NCBI GenBank assembly: GCA_004431415.1
Contig: QPMI01000581.1
Span: 36,021-100,020 of the forward strand
Direction: 5' to 3'
Length of the DNA: 64,000 nucleotides
Origin: Cyanophora paradoxa
Lineage: Eukaryota; Glaucocystophyceae; Cyanophorales; Cyanophoraceae
Shown here piece by piece: positions 37,940 to 45,800 of the stretch. The notes under the pieces were generated by a model. That model was not told where the DNA came from and searched no databases. It saw only the letters and a list, made by a program, of their open reading frames with translations. How positions within the stretch are numbered: position 1 is the stretch's first letter; each line of letters begins with the position of its first letter. The translations under genes were made by a program, and so were the position numbers.

Positions 37940-38197
37940 ATGCCAATCAGTGAGGCTCAGAAGCGTGCTACTTACCGTTATCGTAAAACTGAAAAAGGTC
38001 AGGAATATTTAAAAAAGTATAATGCGAAATTCGCGAAGCAAATGCGTGATTTATACCATACTGATGAGTGTTACAGAGCCATGAGAATCGTTGAGAGTTC
38101 CCAGCGTCTCTATGCTTCCAATGCAGTCTGCTTTGTGAAGTATCTCTATGGTGTCCCGTATTCTAACCGTGGTCGCAAATCGAAATATCTCTGTTAA
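37940..38197 (+). CDS. Small basic protein (SEAQKRA family), element B copy
   Basis: 85 residues: MPISEAQKRATYRYRKTEKG at the start, ANAVCFVKYLYGVPYSNRG near the end, GRKSK tail. About 65 percent identical by eye to the minus-strand gene at 17.3-17.6 kb. Kept next to PolB in both elements even though orientation differs. Probably DNA-binding. Confidence 0.65.
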   Translation: MPISEAQKRATYRYRKTEKGQEYLKKYNAKFAKQMRDLYHTDECYRAMRIVESSQRLYASNAVCFVKYLYGVPYSNRGRKSKYLC

Positions 38198-38388
38198 TCG
38201 TTTTTCTCAGCGCGATCTGCTCTGAGAAACCCGTGGGAACCGCGCTGGAACCACAAATAAAATCTTTCTGTTATTTTTAGAGTTCGATGATCGAGCCAAC
38301 CCTTTGTTATTTTTATGAATGCCCTCGACTAAATATATTTTGTTGGAGACTTTTGGTTTTGCCGGTAAAATTTGACGCGAGTATAAAA

Positions 38389-38427
38389 GTATTTAAAGAA
38401 AACTTTTGTAGGTATATATTAATAGAG
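38389..38427 (+). promoter_or_regulatory. TTAAAG + TATA promoter motif upstream of PolB
   Basis: tatttaaagaaaactttt, then ggtatatattaatagag, ending 12 bp before the chosen ATG at 38,439. Matches the pattern at 17.15, 17.6, 17.97 and 37.9 kb. Confidence 0.5.
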
Positions 38428-38438
38428 TGAACAAAGAA

Positions 38439-41400
38439 ATGCCTCGACCAAGTAATCGAATTTCGAAGAATTTGCAGGATGAGATTCTCGGTTACTACAT
38501 GCAAGCAAAAGTAGAAGACAAATTGACCCGAGAGCAGGATATCTATTTCTTGAGAGAATTTACTTTCAAAGCAATTAGAATTCCAAAGTTGATTGATATC
38601 AGAGATACACTGAGAGGTATCGTAGAGCCTCGTTTGTATCGCAAGCAGGAGAAGAAGGAAGCCAGAGCGGAGAGGACTGCAAAGAATGTTGCAAAACGTC
38701 AAGCAAAGACCAAAGAAGTGCAGAAATACAAAAGAAATCAGCAGAAGAAGGCCAAGAAGCAAGAGAGGGTTCAAAAATGGAAGTCAAAGCAGGAAGCCAA
38801 CCAGGTTCAGGTAATGAATGCCATGAATCACTTAGTCGAAGAGCTTACATGGAAAAACGCTAAGAAAAACCTAATTAACACAATCCATCGGTTTATCACT
38901 GAGAAGATAGGATGGGATGATCTCCACAGAAGACTTCAAGAGGCTTTGGACAGACACAATGGAATTAAGTTCCAGTTCAAAGTGAAGGCCAATTACAAAT
39001 ACAAGGAGAAGCAAAATGGAAGGTGGACAGGAGAGTACCAATACGCAACCAGATATCCAAGCTCAATGCAGTTTTACCTAGTTCTTCCAGCAAATGACCT
39101 AACGGATATCGTAAGACAAGCTGTGGATGATCTGCATGAAATCATGACAGCCATTGAGTATGCAGAGGTTCACAATATTCTCGAAGTAACCCTACAAATT
39201 CTATCTTACACACCTCTGACAGGAAGTTCTTACATTCCTCTTCCAGAAGAGATTGAAAAGAGAAAGGCTGTTATCAATCCTAAGAATGAAGACCAAGAAT
39301 GTTTCCGACATGCTGTTAAGATTGGCTTGCATCACAATGATGTCATTCGAAACCACAGATCTGAATTGAAACGATACAGTAAGTGGGACAAGGAATTTGA
39401 TTGGAGTCGCTTTGAGTTCCCAGTCAAGAATGATTCTAGAGTTTACGATCTAGCTTCAAAGATGATTGGTAGACCTATCAATGTCTACTTCCTTGATAAC
39501 AAGAAACGAGTCTTCCCTATCCATGTGAACAAGAACCCAGCAGAGCAGCACAAGACCATTGACCTTTTGATGTGGAGTGATGGGGAGAACACCCATTATG
39601 GCTTCATTTCAAGTCTATCGAGACTCATTCCAAGCTCACACAAGGAAACGAAGTATTTCTGTAAATGCTGCTTGAAGGGATTTACAGGTCAAAGGATCCT
39701 CGATAATCACATTAGACTAAGCAGATGCTATGAACGACCAACAGCAACTATTGATGTGATGCCTGAAGCAGGAAGCTGTATTATGTGGGATCCACAGAGA
39801 AATGCAGACAAAACAGTTTGGCATCCGATGTTTGCAGTTGCTGATTTCGAGTGTCTCCTGAAATCTGTTGAAAGTGTTGTGACTCGTGTTGATGAGAAAG
39901 GTGTTAAATACGATTCAAATAATAACGAGATCAACACCGAAATTTACCAAAAGCACATCCCTTGCGCTTACAAAATCATGATCATGCATAAGGACAAGAT
40001 CCTAAGAGAAGTCCTCTACCAGAAACAAGATCCAAACAACGATGATGAGGTAATCAATCATTTCATGACAACTCTCAAAAATATGGAGGCTGAGTTGCTT
40101 GAAAAGGTGAGAGAGGTCGAGCCAATAAAGATGGATCGATATGATAAAATGAATTTCAAAGAAGCCACATGCTGCTACATTTGCGAGGATCAATTCGTTA
40201 AATATGGAGAAGAGGGTAAGGTTTTCATTACAAAGAAAGTCAGGGATCATGATCATACCACAGGTAAATATCTTGGGGCTGCCTGCGATAAATGCAACCT
40301 GAGAAGAAGGGTTAACCCTAAAATTCCTGTTATATTCCACAATCTGAAAGGGTATGATGGACACTACATTCTAAAAGCTCTCGGTGAGCATGCAGACCCA
40401 GGAAAAGAGATCCGCTGTATCGCTGAGAATTTCGAGAAGTTCAAGTGTTTCGACTTTAACAGCTACAAATTCGTTGATTCCCTGAATTTCATGCAAGAAA
40501 GTCTTGACAAACTTGCTAGTAATCTCGGTCACAGAGACAACTATAAATACACCAATGAATGGTGTGACAAGCATACAATTACGGAGATCCAAAGAGAACT
40601 CCTGATGAGGAAGGGATTCTTCCCTTATGATTACTTGGATTGCCTTGATAGACTCAGCGAAACTAAACTTCCCAGCAAAGAGGCTTTCTTCTCAAAGCTT
40701 AATGATCGTGAAATTAGCGACAGTGACTACAAGCATTGTCAGAAGGTGTGGGATGCATTTGATTGCAAGACACTTGGAGATTACATGAAGATCTACCTTG
40801 AAACTGATGTGTTCCTTCTCGCTGATGTGTTTGGTCACAATTTCCGACAGAGATGCTATAAAGATTATGGACTTGATCCTATCCATTTCATTTCAGCTCC
40901 ACACCTCAGTTGGAATGCTATGTTGAAACTTACGAAGGTTGTTCTCGAAAACATTGATGATGATGAAATGTATCGTATGTTCGAGCTTGGAATTCGTGGT
41001 GGAATATCGATGATAGCTACGCGGAATGCTCAGGCTAACAATCCATACATGAAGAACTTTGATCCAACAAAGCCAATAAAATACATCATCACATGGGATG
41101 CCAACAATTTGTATGGATTTGCTATGTGTCAAAAGTTACCTATTGGTGATTTTGAATGGATCGATAACGTTGAAGACTTTGATTACATGAAATTTGATGC
41201 TGATGGTGAAACTGGGGCATTATTGGAGGTTGATTTGGAGTATCCAGATCATTTGCATGATGAGCATAGCGATTACCCACTAGCACCTGAATCTATGGTA
41301 GTAACTGAGGACATGTTATCACCTTCCCAACTTGAAATGCTTGGTGAAGAAAAGCTTCCTGGAAACCGAAAGTTGGTACCCAATCTGAACAACAAACACA

Positions 41401-42437
41401 ACTACGTTCTTCACATCAAGAATCTGCAATACTATGTATCAAAGGGTATGATTGTGAAGAAGATCCATCGAGGGATTGAATTCAAACAATCGGCTTGGTT
41501 GAAACCTTACATTGATTTCAATACTGAGAAAAGGAAGCAGGCACAAAATGATTTCGATAAGGATTTCTACAAGCTCATGAATAATTCGGTGTATGGAAAA
41601 ACCATGGAGAATGTCCGGAATCGTAGCAACATCAAACTCTGCCACAACCCAGAGAAACAGGCGAAACTGAATGCAAACCCTCTACTGAAAAAGGTTAAGA
41701 TCATCACCGAGAACCTGACAGCAGTTGAAATGTATCGTGGAACTATTCTTCTCGATAAACCAATCTATGTTGGTCAGGCGATCCTTGATTTATCAAAACT
41801 TGTCATGTATCAGTTCCACTACGATTACATTCGCAAGAAGTATGGATCGAAAGCCAAACTCCTCATGACTGACACAGATTCGCTGTATTACATTATTGAG
41901 ACCGAGGATCTATACAAGGATATGAACTCTGACTCTCATTTGTTCGATCAATCGGAATACAGTCCTTCTCACATTTGCTACAATCCTCAAAATAAAAAGG
42001 TTCCTGGTTTATTCAAGGATGATGCCGGTGATTTGGTTGTAACTGACTTTGCAGGATACAAACCAAAGGCCTACTCTTATTTGAAGGATTTGAATGTCAA
42101 GGCTCTTGGTTCGGAAGAAGATGTGAAAAAGGTGATTGCTAAAAGGTTGAAGGATAGTGGGAAAAGTTCAGAAGAAGATGTAAAGAAAGATACTGTAAAG
42201 AGGTTGAAGGGAATCCAGAGATGTGTAGTTAAAAACAAATTAGAGTATAAGCATTTCTATGATACTGTCATGGGGCAAGAGCAGGATCCTGTTACAGTTA
42301 GGGGAATTCGTTCAAAGAACCACGAGGTATCAACACTTGAAATGAAAAAGAGGGCATTCAATGCGCTTGATACCAAGAGGTATCTTTGTGAGGATAAAGT
42401 GAATACCCTTGCAATAGGGCATTACAGAACTCGCTAA
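38439..42437 (+). CDS. Protein-primed family-B DNA polymerase (element B)
   Basis: 1332 residues from the ATG at 38,439, where MPRPSNRI matches the element C enzyme; a GTG 12 bp upstream lies in the promoter motif. Basic N-terminal region, coiled coil near 65-120, zinc finger YFCKCCLKGF near 405. Exonuclease motifs I VADFECL near 468, II FHNLKGYDGHY near 632, III YLETDVFLLADV near 787. HNH/endonuclease VII-like insertion near 577-624 (CYIC, RDHDHTTGKYLGAAC, CNLRRR). Polymerase motifs A WDANNLYGF near 886, B KLMNNSVYGK near 1044, C TDTDS near 1144. Complete and intact. A near-duplicate EEDVKK linker occurs near 1230. Confidence 0.93.
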   Translation: MPRPSNRISKNLQDEILGYYMQAKVEDKLTREQDIYFLREFTFKAIRIPKLIDIRDTLRGIVEPRLYRKQEKKEARAERTAKNVAKRQAKTKEVQKYKRNQQKKAKKQERVQKWKSKQEANQVQVMNAMNHLVEELTWKNAKKNLINTIHRFITEKIGWDDLHRRLQEALDRHNGIKFQFKVKANYKYKEKQNGRWTGEYQYATRYPSSMQFYLVLPANDLTDIVRQAVDDLHEIMTAIEYAEVHNILEVTLQILSYTPLTGSSYIPLPEEIEKRKAVINPKNEDQECFRHAVKIGLHHNDVIRNHRSELKRYSKWDKEFDWSRFEFPVKNDSRVYDLASKMIGRPINVYFLDNKKRVFPIHVNKNPAEQHKTIDLLMWSDGENTHYGFISSLSRLIPSSHKETKYFCKCCLKGFTGQRILDNHIRLSRCYERPTATIDVMPEAGSCIMWDPQRNADKTVWHPMFAVADFECLLKSVESVVTRVDEKGVKYDSNNNEINTEIYQKHIPCAYKIMIMHKDKILREVLYQKQDPNNDDEVINHFMTTLKNMEAELLEKVREVEPIKMDRYDKMNFKEATCCYICEDQFVKYGEEGKVFITKKVRDHDHTTGKYLGAACDKCNLRRRVNPKIPVIFHNLKGYDGHYILKALGEHADPGKEIRCIAENFEKFKCFDFNSYKFVDSLNFMQESLDKLASNLGHRDNYKYTNEWCDKHTITEIQRELLMRKGFFPYDYLDCLDRLSETKLPSKEAFFSKLNDREISDSDYKHCQKVWDAFDCKTLGDYMKIYLETDVFLLADVFGHNFRQRCYKDYGLDPIHFISAPHLSWNAMLKLTKVVLENIDDDEMYRMFELGIRGGISMIATRNAQANNPYMKNFDPTKPIKYIITWDANNLYGFAMCQKLPIGDFEWIDNVEDFDYMKFDADGETGALLEVDLEYPDHLHDEHSDYPLAPESMVVTEDMLSPSQLEMLGEEKLPGNRKLVPNLNNKHNYVLHIKNLQYYVSKGMIVKKIHRGIEFKQSAWLKPYIDFNTEKRKQAQNDFDKDFYKLMNNSVYGKTMENVRNRSNIKLCHNPEKQAKLNANPLLKKVKIITENLTAVEMYRGTILLDKPIYVGQAILDLSKLVMYQFHYDYIRKKYGSKAKLLMTDTDSLYYIIETEDLYKDMNSDSHLFDQSEYSPSHICYNPQNKKVPGLFKDDAGDLVVTDFAGYKPKAYSYLKDLNVKALGSEEDVKKVIAKRLKDSGKSSEEDVKKDTVKRLKGIQRCVVKNKLEYKHFYDTVMGQEQDPVTVRGIRSKNHEVSTLEMKKRAFNALDTKRYLCEDKVNTLAIGHYRTR

Positions 42438-42498
42438 GGTTAGGTTAAAGAAATTGATTGCTTATTGTAAGCGGCAAGCAAGCGAGCCTTAGCGAAGC

Positions 42499-43580
42499 AT
42501 GGAGCAGGTATTGAGCTATACAAAATATAGACAAAAGCTAATCAATGAGGGTGTAAAGTTTGATGAGGATGAATTGAAAAAGAGATTTAAAAACAGTGAA
42601 TTGAATCAGATTTTCAAGAAGCCTACCAAGCCGAAATCGTTTCTTAGAATCGTAGCCCCACCCAATTCTTTTCAGGTTGATATTATATATTTCAAGGATT
42701 ATAAGACAGCAAACTATGGTGTGGATCGCATGCTAGTATTCGTAGATATTTTGAGTAGGAAGGGTTTATATTTCCTTTCAAAATGGTCACTGGGAAGGAG
42801 AAGAACGATGAGAAGAAGATTGAGATTCTAAACAAATTTAAAAGCCAAGCTGGAACAGTCCAAGCTCTTTCCGGAGATAAGGAGTTTTCAGGGAATATTT
42901 ACAAGAAATGGTGTGAGGATAATGGTGTGGTTTTATACACAGACATTGCAAAAGATGACCACATTACAGTTGGGGATAAACTCGGAATAGTTGATAGGTT
43001 CACAAGAACAATCAAGCAGTATTTAAGGAAGGCTATAAAGTCAACTGGGAACTCGAAGTGGACTGAAGTTTATGAAGATGTGTTGGCGACTTACAATAAC
43101 AGTCCACACAGTTCACTGAAGAATGATTCTCCAAATGCTGTGTATGGAAATAAAGAAAAGGAATCGTATGTTTACTTTCGTGATTCACTGCATAATAAGC
43201 ATGTGAGAGAGGGATTACCAACAGTGCAAGAAGGAGATTATGTGAGGGCTGTGAATCCAAAGGGAGTTTTCGAGAAAGAGGGTGCAAGGTTCAGTGAGAA
43301 AGTGTTTAAGGTGGCTGGTAAAGTTCAGAATAAATACAAACTTTTGGAGGATAATGAAGGTGAAACAGTTCGTGAAGTTCGAAGGAAATTCAAAATAAAT
43401 GAGTTGCAAAAAGTAGATAAAGAGGCTGTCGTAAAGATACCAACCCAAAAGAGAGTTGAGAGGGTAAAGAAAACCACAAATGTGAATCGAGTGGTTTCCC
43501 AAAAAGAAGGAATAAAACCAAATCGTAAGAAAGTAGTGAGAAAGAGATATAATTTGAGAAGTGGATTAACTAAACGTTAA
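42499..43580 (+). CDS. Retroviral-type integrase (element B), one frameshift
   Basis: About 360 codons in two frames: 42,499 to about 42,779, then 42,783-43,580. First Asp in SFQVDIIYFKDY; the shift occurs just after VDILSRKG. The second piece has ALSGDKEFSG (second Asp) and KLGIVDRFTRTIKQYL, with Asp at the usual Glu position as in element D. C-terminal SH3-like strand EGDYVRAVNPKGVFEKEG and a very basic tail. The indel could be a sequencing error in an A/T-rich run (tttcaaaatgg); if real, element B cannot move by itself. Confidence 0.8.
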
Positions 43581-43939
43581 GCTTTAATATCAGATCCATC
43601 ATCTGATTCAATAAATCTTGTAACTGGTTTGAATCTTTGAAATACATCTTTGTGGTGAATTCCTTTTACATACCACCCTTTGTTTACAGGATCCCATCTG
43701 AGTCCCATACACTTTGCATCGAAATTATCTTTAAATTGAACTTTGCAGTAGATCTTCTCGTTTCTGTATTTAATTTCTTTTTCATTAATCGTTTGGAATT
43801 CTTTCAGTAAATCACTATTTGCATCTTCTGTATACCAAAGTTTCATTTCATAATCCCATTTTGCTCCTTTCTCTTTTGCGATTTTTCGATCATTGTAATC
43901 ACAATCAAAGTAAAACTTCTTAATTGTATTTGTCTCCAT
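43577..43939 (-). CDS. Protein with two DUF5710-like repeats
   Basis: 120 residues. Two copies of the pattern F/Y-V--D--AK-KGAKWD---K-WY: residues 8-38 (KGAKWDYEMKLWYTE) and 63-95 (MGLRWDPVNKGWYVKG). This small domain occurs beside primases and in mobile elements, but its function is not established. Last gene before the right terminal repeat; overlaps the integrase stop by 4 bp. Confidence 0.6.
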   Translation of the reverse strand: METNTIKKFYFDCDYNDRKIAKEKGAKWDYEMKLWYTEDANSDLLKEFQTINEKEIKYRNEKIYCKVQFKDNFDAKCMGLRWDPVNKGWYVKGIHHKDVFQRFKPVTRFIESDDGSDIKA

Positions 43940-43984
43940 TTTTATTCAGATTATCAGATAATTTTTATATGAAAGAATCAATGA

Positions 43985-44244
43985 GGATTAAACCTAGATT
44001 ATGATATAACTTCGATAAATAAGATTTAAGATATAACTTCGATTAAATATAATTAATCAAGATTATGATATAACTTCGATAAATAAGATTTAAGATATAA
44101 CTTCGATTAATTGTGATTGAGAGACTGAGAATTTGTTGAATTCTGATTGGTAAAGACTGAGAATCGAGAGGATTTTGATTGGGATTGTTTGATATATTGG
44201 GAATTAATCGATGTGGTGACAGTAGCCCCACTTTACCATTTTTT
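43985..44244. repeat. Right terminal inverted repeat of element B
   Basis: Inverse of the left repeat: the outer 157 bp are identical, followed by AATCGAAGTTATATC units (here read as gatataacttcgatt). Ends TTTTTT, then the AATGA duplication. Confidence 0.9.
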
Positions 44245-44806
44245 AATGATTCAATTCAACGAAAAGACGCATTAGATCTGCTCGAGTCGCTCCGGCGTTG
44301 TATTCGTCGAAAACGCAGTTGAACTCTTTAACGTTTGAGAGAATTGATGAGAAACAGACGTACTCACAATTCCTTCGAACTGTAGGGCTGATTCCACAAA
44401 GACGTTGAGTGGTTACAAAAAGGCTCATGTTATAATGACGCCCACTAGTAAAAAGCTTTTGCATTAATCGGTCGCTGTGGACGTTCACAAGGTCATTATC
44501 GAGCAAATCATCTAGAACGATTGCAATCTTGCGCTCATCTTTCTTGCGTCGCCTTTCTTTTTGTTGCTCTAGAAGACTCTCAACCAAAACTGGATCCCAT
44601 TCTTCGTGAATATTGTTTGAGCGAGTCGTGTCGTCCCACTGTTCTGTAAATGCTGTGGTACTAAATACGAAGACGTCGTCTAGCTGCGGAGCTACTGCAT
44701 TTAATACGTGTTTTACGTAGGTGCTTTTGCCCGAATTGGTGGGGCCGACAAACAAGAACCGTTTAGGCAGTTTTATTTCTGTAGGATCAAACAATTTGAT
44801 ATCCAT
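44245..44806 (-). pseudogene. N-terminal part of the element D packaging ATPase, split by element B
   Basis: About 186 codons. Walker A VGPTNSGKSTY, Walker B IAIVLDDLLD and TTQRLCGISPTVRRN are present. The frame runs into the element B terminal repeat and meets a chance stop at 44,243-44,245. The missing C-terminus is at 32,847-32,994. The start codon abuts the MCP stop with no gap. Confidence 0.8.
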
Positions 44807-45130
44807 CTAGAAGTTACTTACCTTTAGAGTTGACATTTGATACGAGTTAATTACGAGAACATTGTGGCGCAGGACGTGGAAGTCGACAACTGCTGGCGCT
44901 GCGTTTGTGCAGCCGGTTACAGTTAGCGAGCAGTAGCTGCTGCTGGAATTAAAGAAGTCTGTGTAGCCGAGGACAGCGTTATGCAGTGAGTCTTTGCCAG
45001 ATTTCGAAAGCACAATCCCATAGACATTTCCGTCCTCGAAGCCAAGGGCTGAATTGCCAGTGGTTGCACCGCGGTATTGAGTTGGAATGTGATAGCAGGG
45101 TCGGTTTGCAGTGAACCTCGCAGTTAAAAC
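44807..45130 (-). pseudogene. C-terminal fragment of the element D major capsid protein
   Basis: About 105 codons, matching the last quarter of the element B MCP (YGIVLSKSGKDSLHNAVLGY, DFFNSSSSY, TLKVSNF). Homology stops upstream near 45,11x, and the first codons lie in a sequence (atgcggggttttaac on the minus strand) that resembles the inverted-repeat arms at 24.3 kb. The remaining three quarters are absent. The MCP-ATPase adjacency is the lineage-1 order. Confidence 0.75.
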
Positions 45131-45482
45131 CCCGCATCGCATTAATAGACCTCATCGATAATCAAAGCAATTTACGATCGATTCCTTACCAATGCCCGAT
45201 AGGAATCGTAAATTGCTCACTTTTCATCAACCCTCGATCAAAAACCATGACCCCCTACCTATGCCTCTCATATATATCTATCGACTTTATTGATAAATCA
45301 CATTTTCTCTCTTTACCCATGACCCCCTCCCTGTGGTTTTACTGTAAGATTCTATTGTATCTATACGGAAAAAAGGATATACTATATCTTTTTTTAACGA
45401 TAGATTTACCGTAAGAATATTGAACAGTATTCGATATTCTAACAGTAGATCCATTGTAAGGAAAAAGGGGAATCCCCTTTTT
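45131..45482. other. Non-coding junction region with hairpin
   Basis: Contains a hairpin: arm 45,166-45,186 (agcaatttacgatcgattcc...) pairs with 45,201-45,216 (aggaatcgtaaattgc), apart from a 4-bp cgat insertion. Two copies of catgacccccTcc-like sequence lie at 45,249 and 45,316. AT-rich short repeats with a gtaagaatattg/aacagta theme run to 45,480. No gene. Confidence 0.5.
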
Positions 45483-45794
45483 TCATACAGTAGCCACTGT
45501 AATTAGATTAGATCCCAATCCTTGATAAACCTCCATTAATCCATACAGATTTGATGTCATACTCTTGTATTTGGTATCAAGATCTTCATATTTTGTAACT
45601 GGATCACCTGTTGCAGATTGGGAAATTGCATTAATTAATAGGTATTTATAATCATGAACTACTGAGTTCAGCTTATTTAATTGCTGAACGGATTTCTCTA
45701 TAGTTTGCAGAGCAGTTACAAGTGTAGCCGAGTCGAATGCCAGTGAAACAGGTTCACCTGTCATTGGGGTTCCACCAAGTGGATAGGTCGCCAT
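45483..45794 (-). CDS. Small protein downstream of the giant fibre
   Basis: 103 residues. Begins with a Gly/Pro segment (MATYPLGGTPMTGEP), then a helical, possibly coiled-coil middle (TALQTIEKSVQQLNKLNSVV). Six bp after the giant fibre stop, same strand. The position resembles small fibre-assembly chaperones of phages, but there is no recognisable family; function not assigned. Confidence 0.45.
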   Translation of the reverse strand: MATYPLGGTPMTGEPVSLAFDSATLVTALQTIEKSVQQLNKLNSVVHDYKYLLINAISQSATGDPVTKYEDLDTKYKSMTSNLYGLMEVYQGLGSNLITVATV

Positions 45795-45800
45795 TTACTA

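Larger units (their letters stand above)
32995..44244. mobile_element. Element B: near-complete 11.25-kb Polinton-like virus/transposon
   Basis: Bounded by terminal inverted repeats starting AAAAAATGGTAAAGTGG and flanked by a 5-bp duplication AATGA (32,990-32,994 and 44,245-44,249). Contains, in order: small gene, ATPase (-), MCP (-), minor capsid/penton (+), basic protein (+), SEAQKRA protein (+), PolB (+), integrase (+, one frameshift) and DUF5710 protein (-). No cysteine protease was recognised. Identical terminal 157 bp and few lesions indicate a recent insertion. Confidence 0.9.
26850..45135. mobile_element. Element D: Polinton-like element, interrupted by element B and truncated on the right
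   Basis: Left end near 26,850 (a/aaaaaatgagagtaccccc), inside a fibre-cluster gene; it starts with an A-run followed by TG, as does element B. Content: PolB, integrase, AT-hook protein, small ExoX-like gene, ATPase (split) and a partial MCP. Interior 32,995-44,244 is the later insertion of element B. The right side stops in the MCP near 45,13x, so about a third of a full element is missing and no right terminal repeat is present. CpG-rich compared with its surroundings. Confidence 0.7.
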
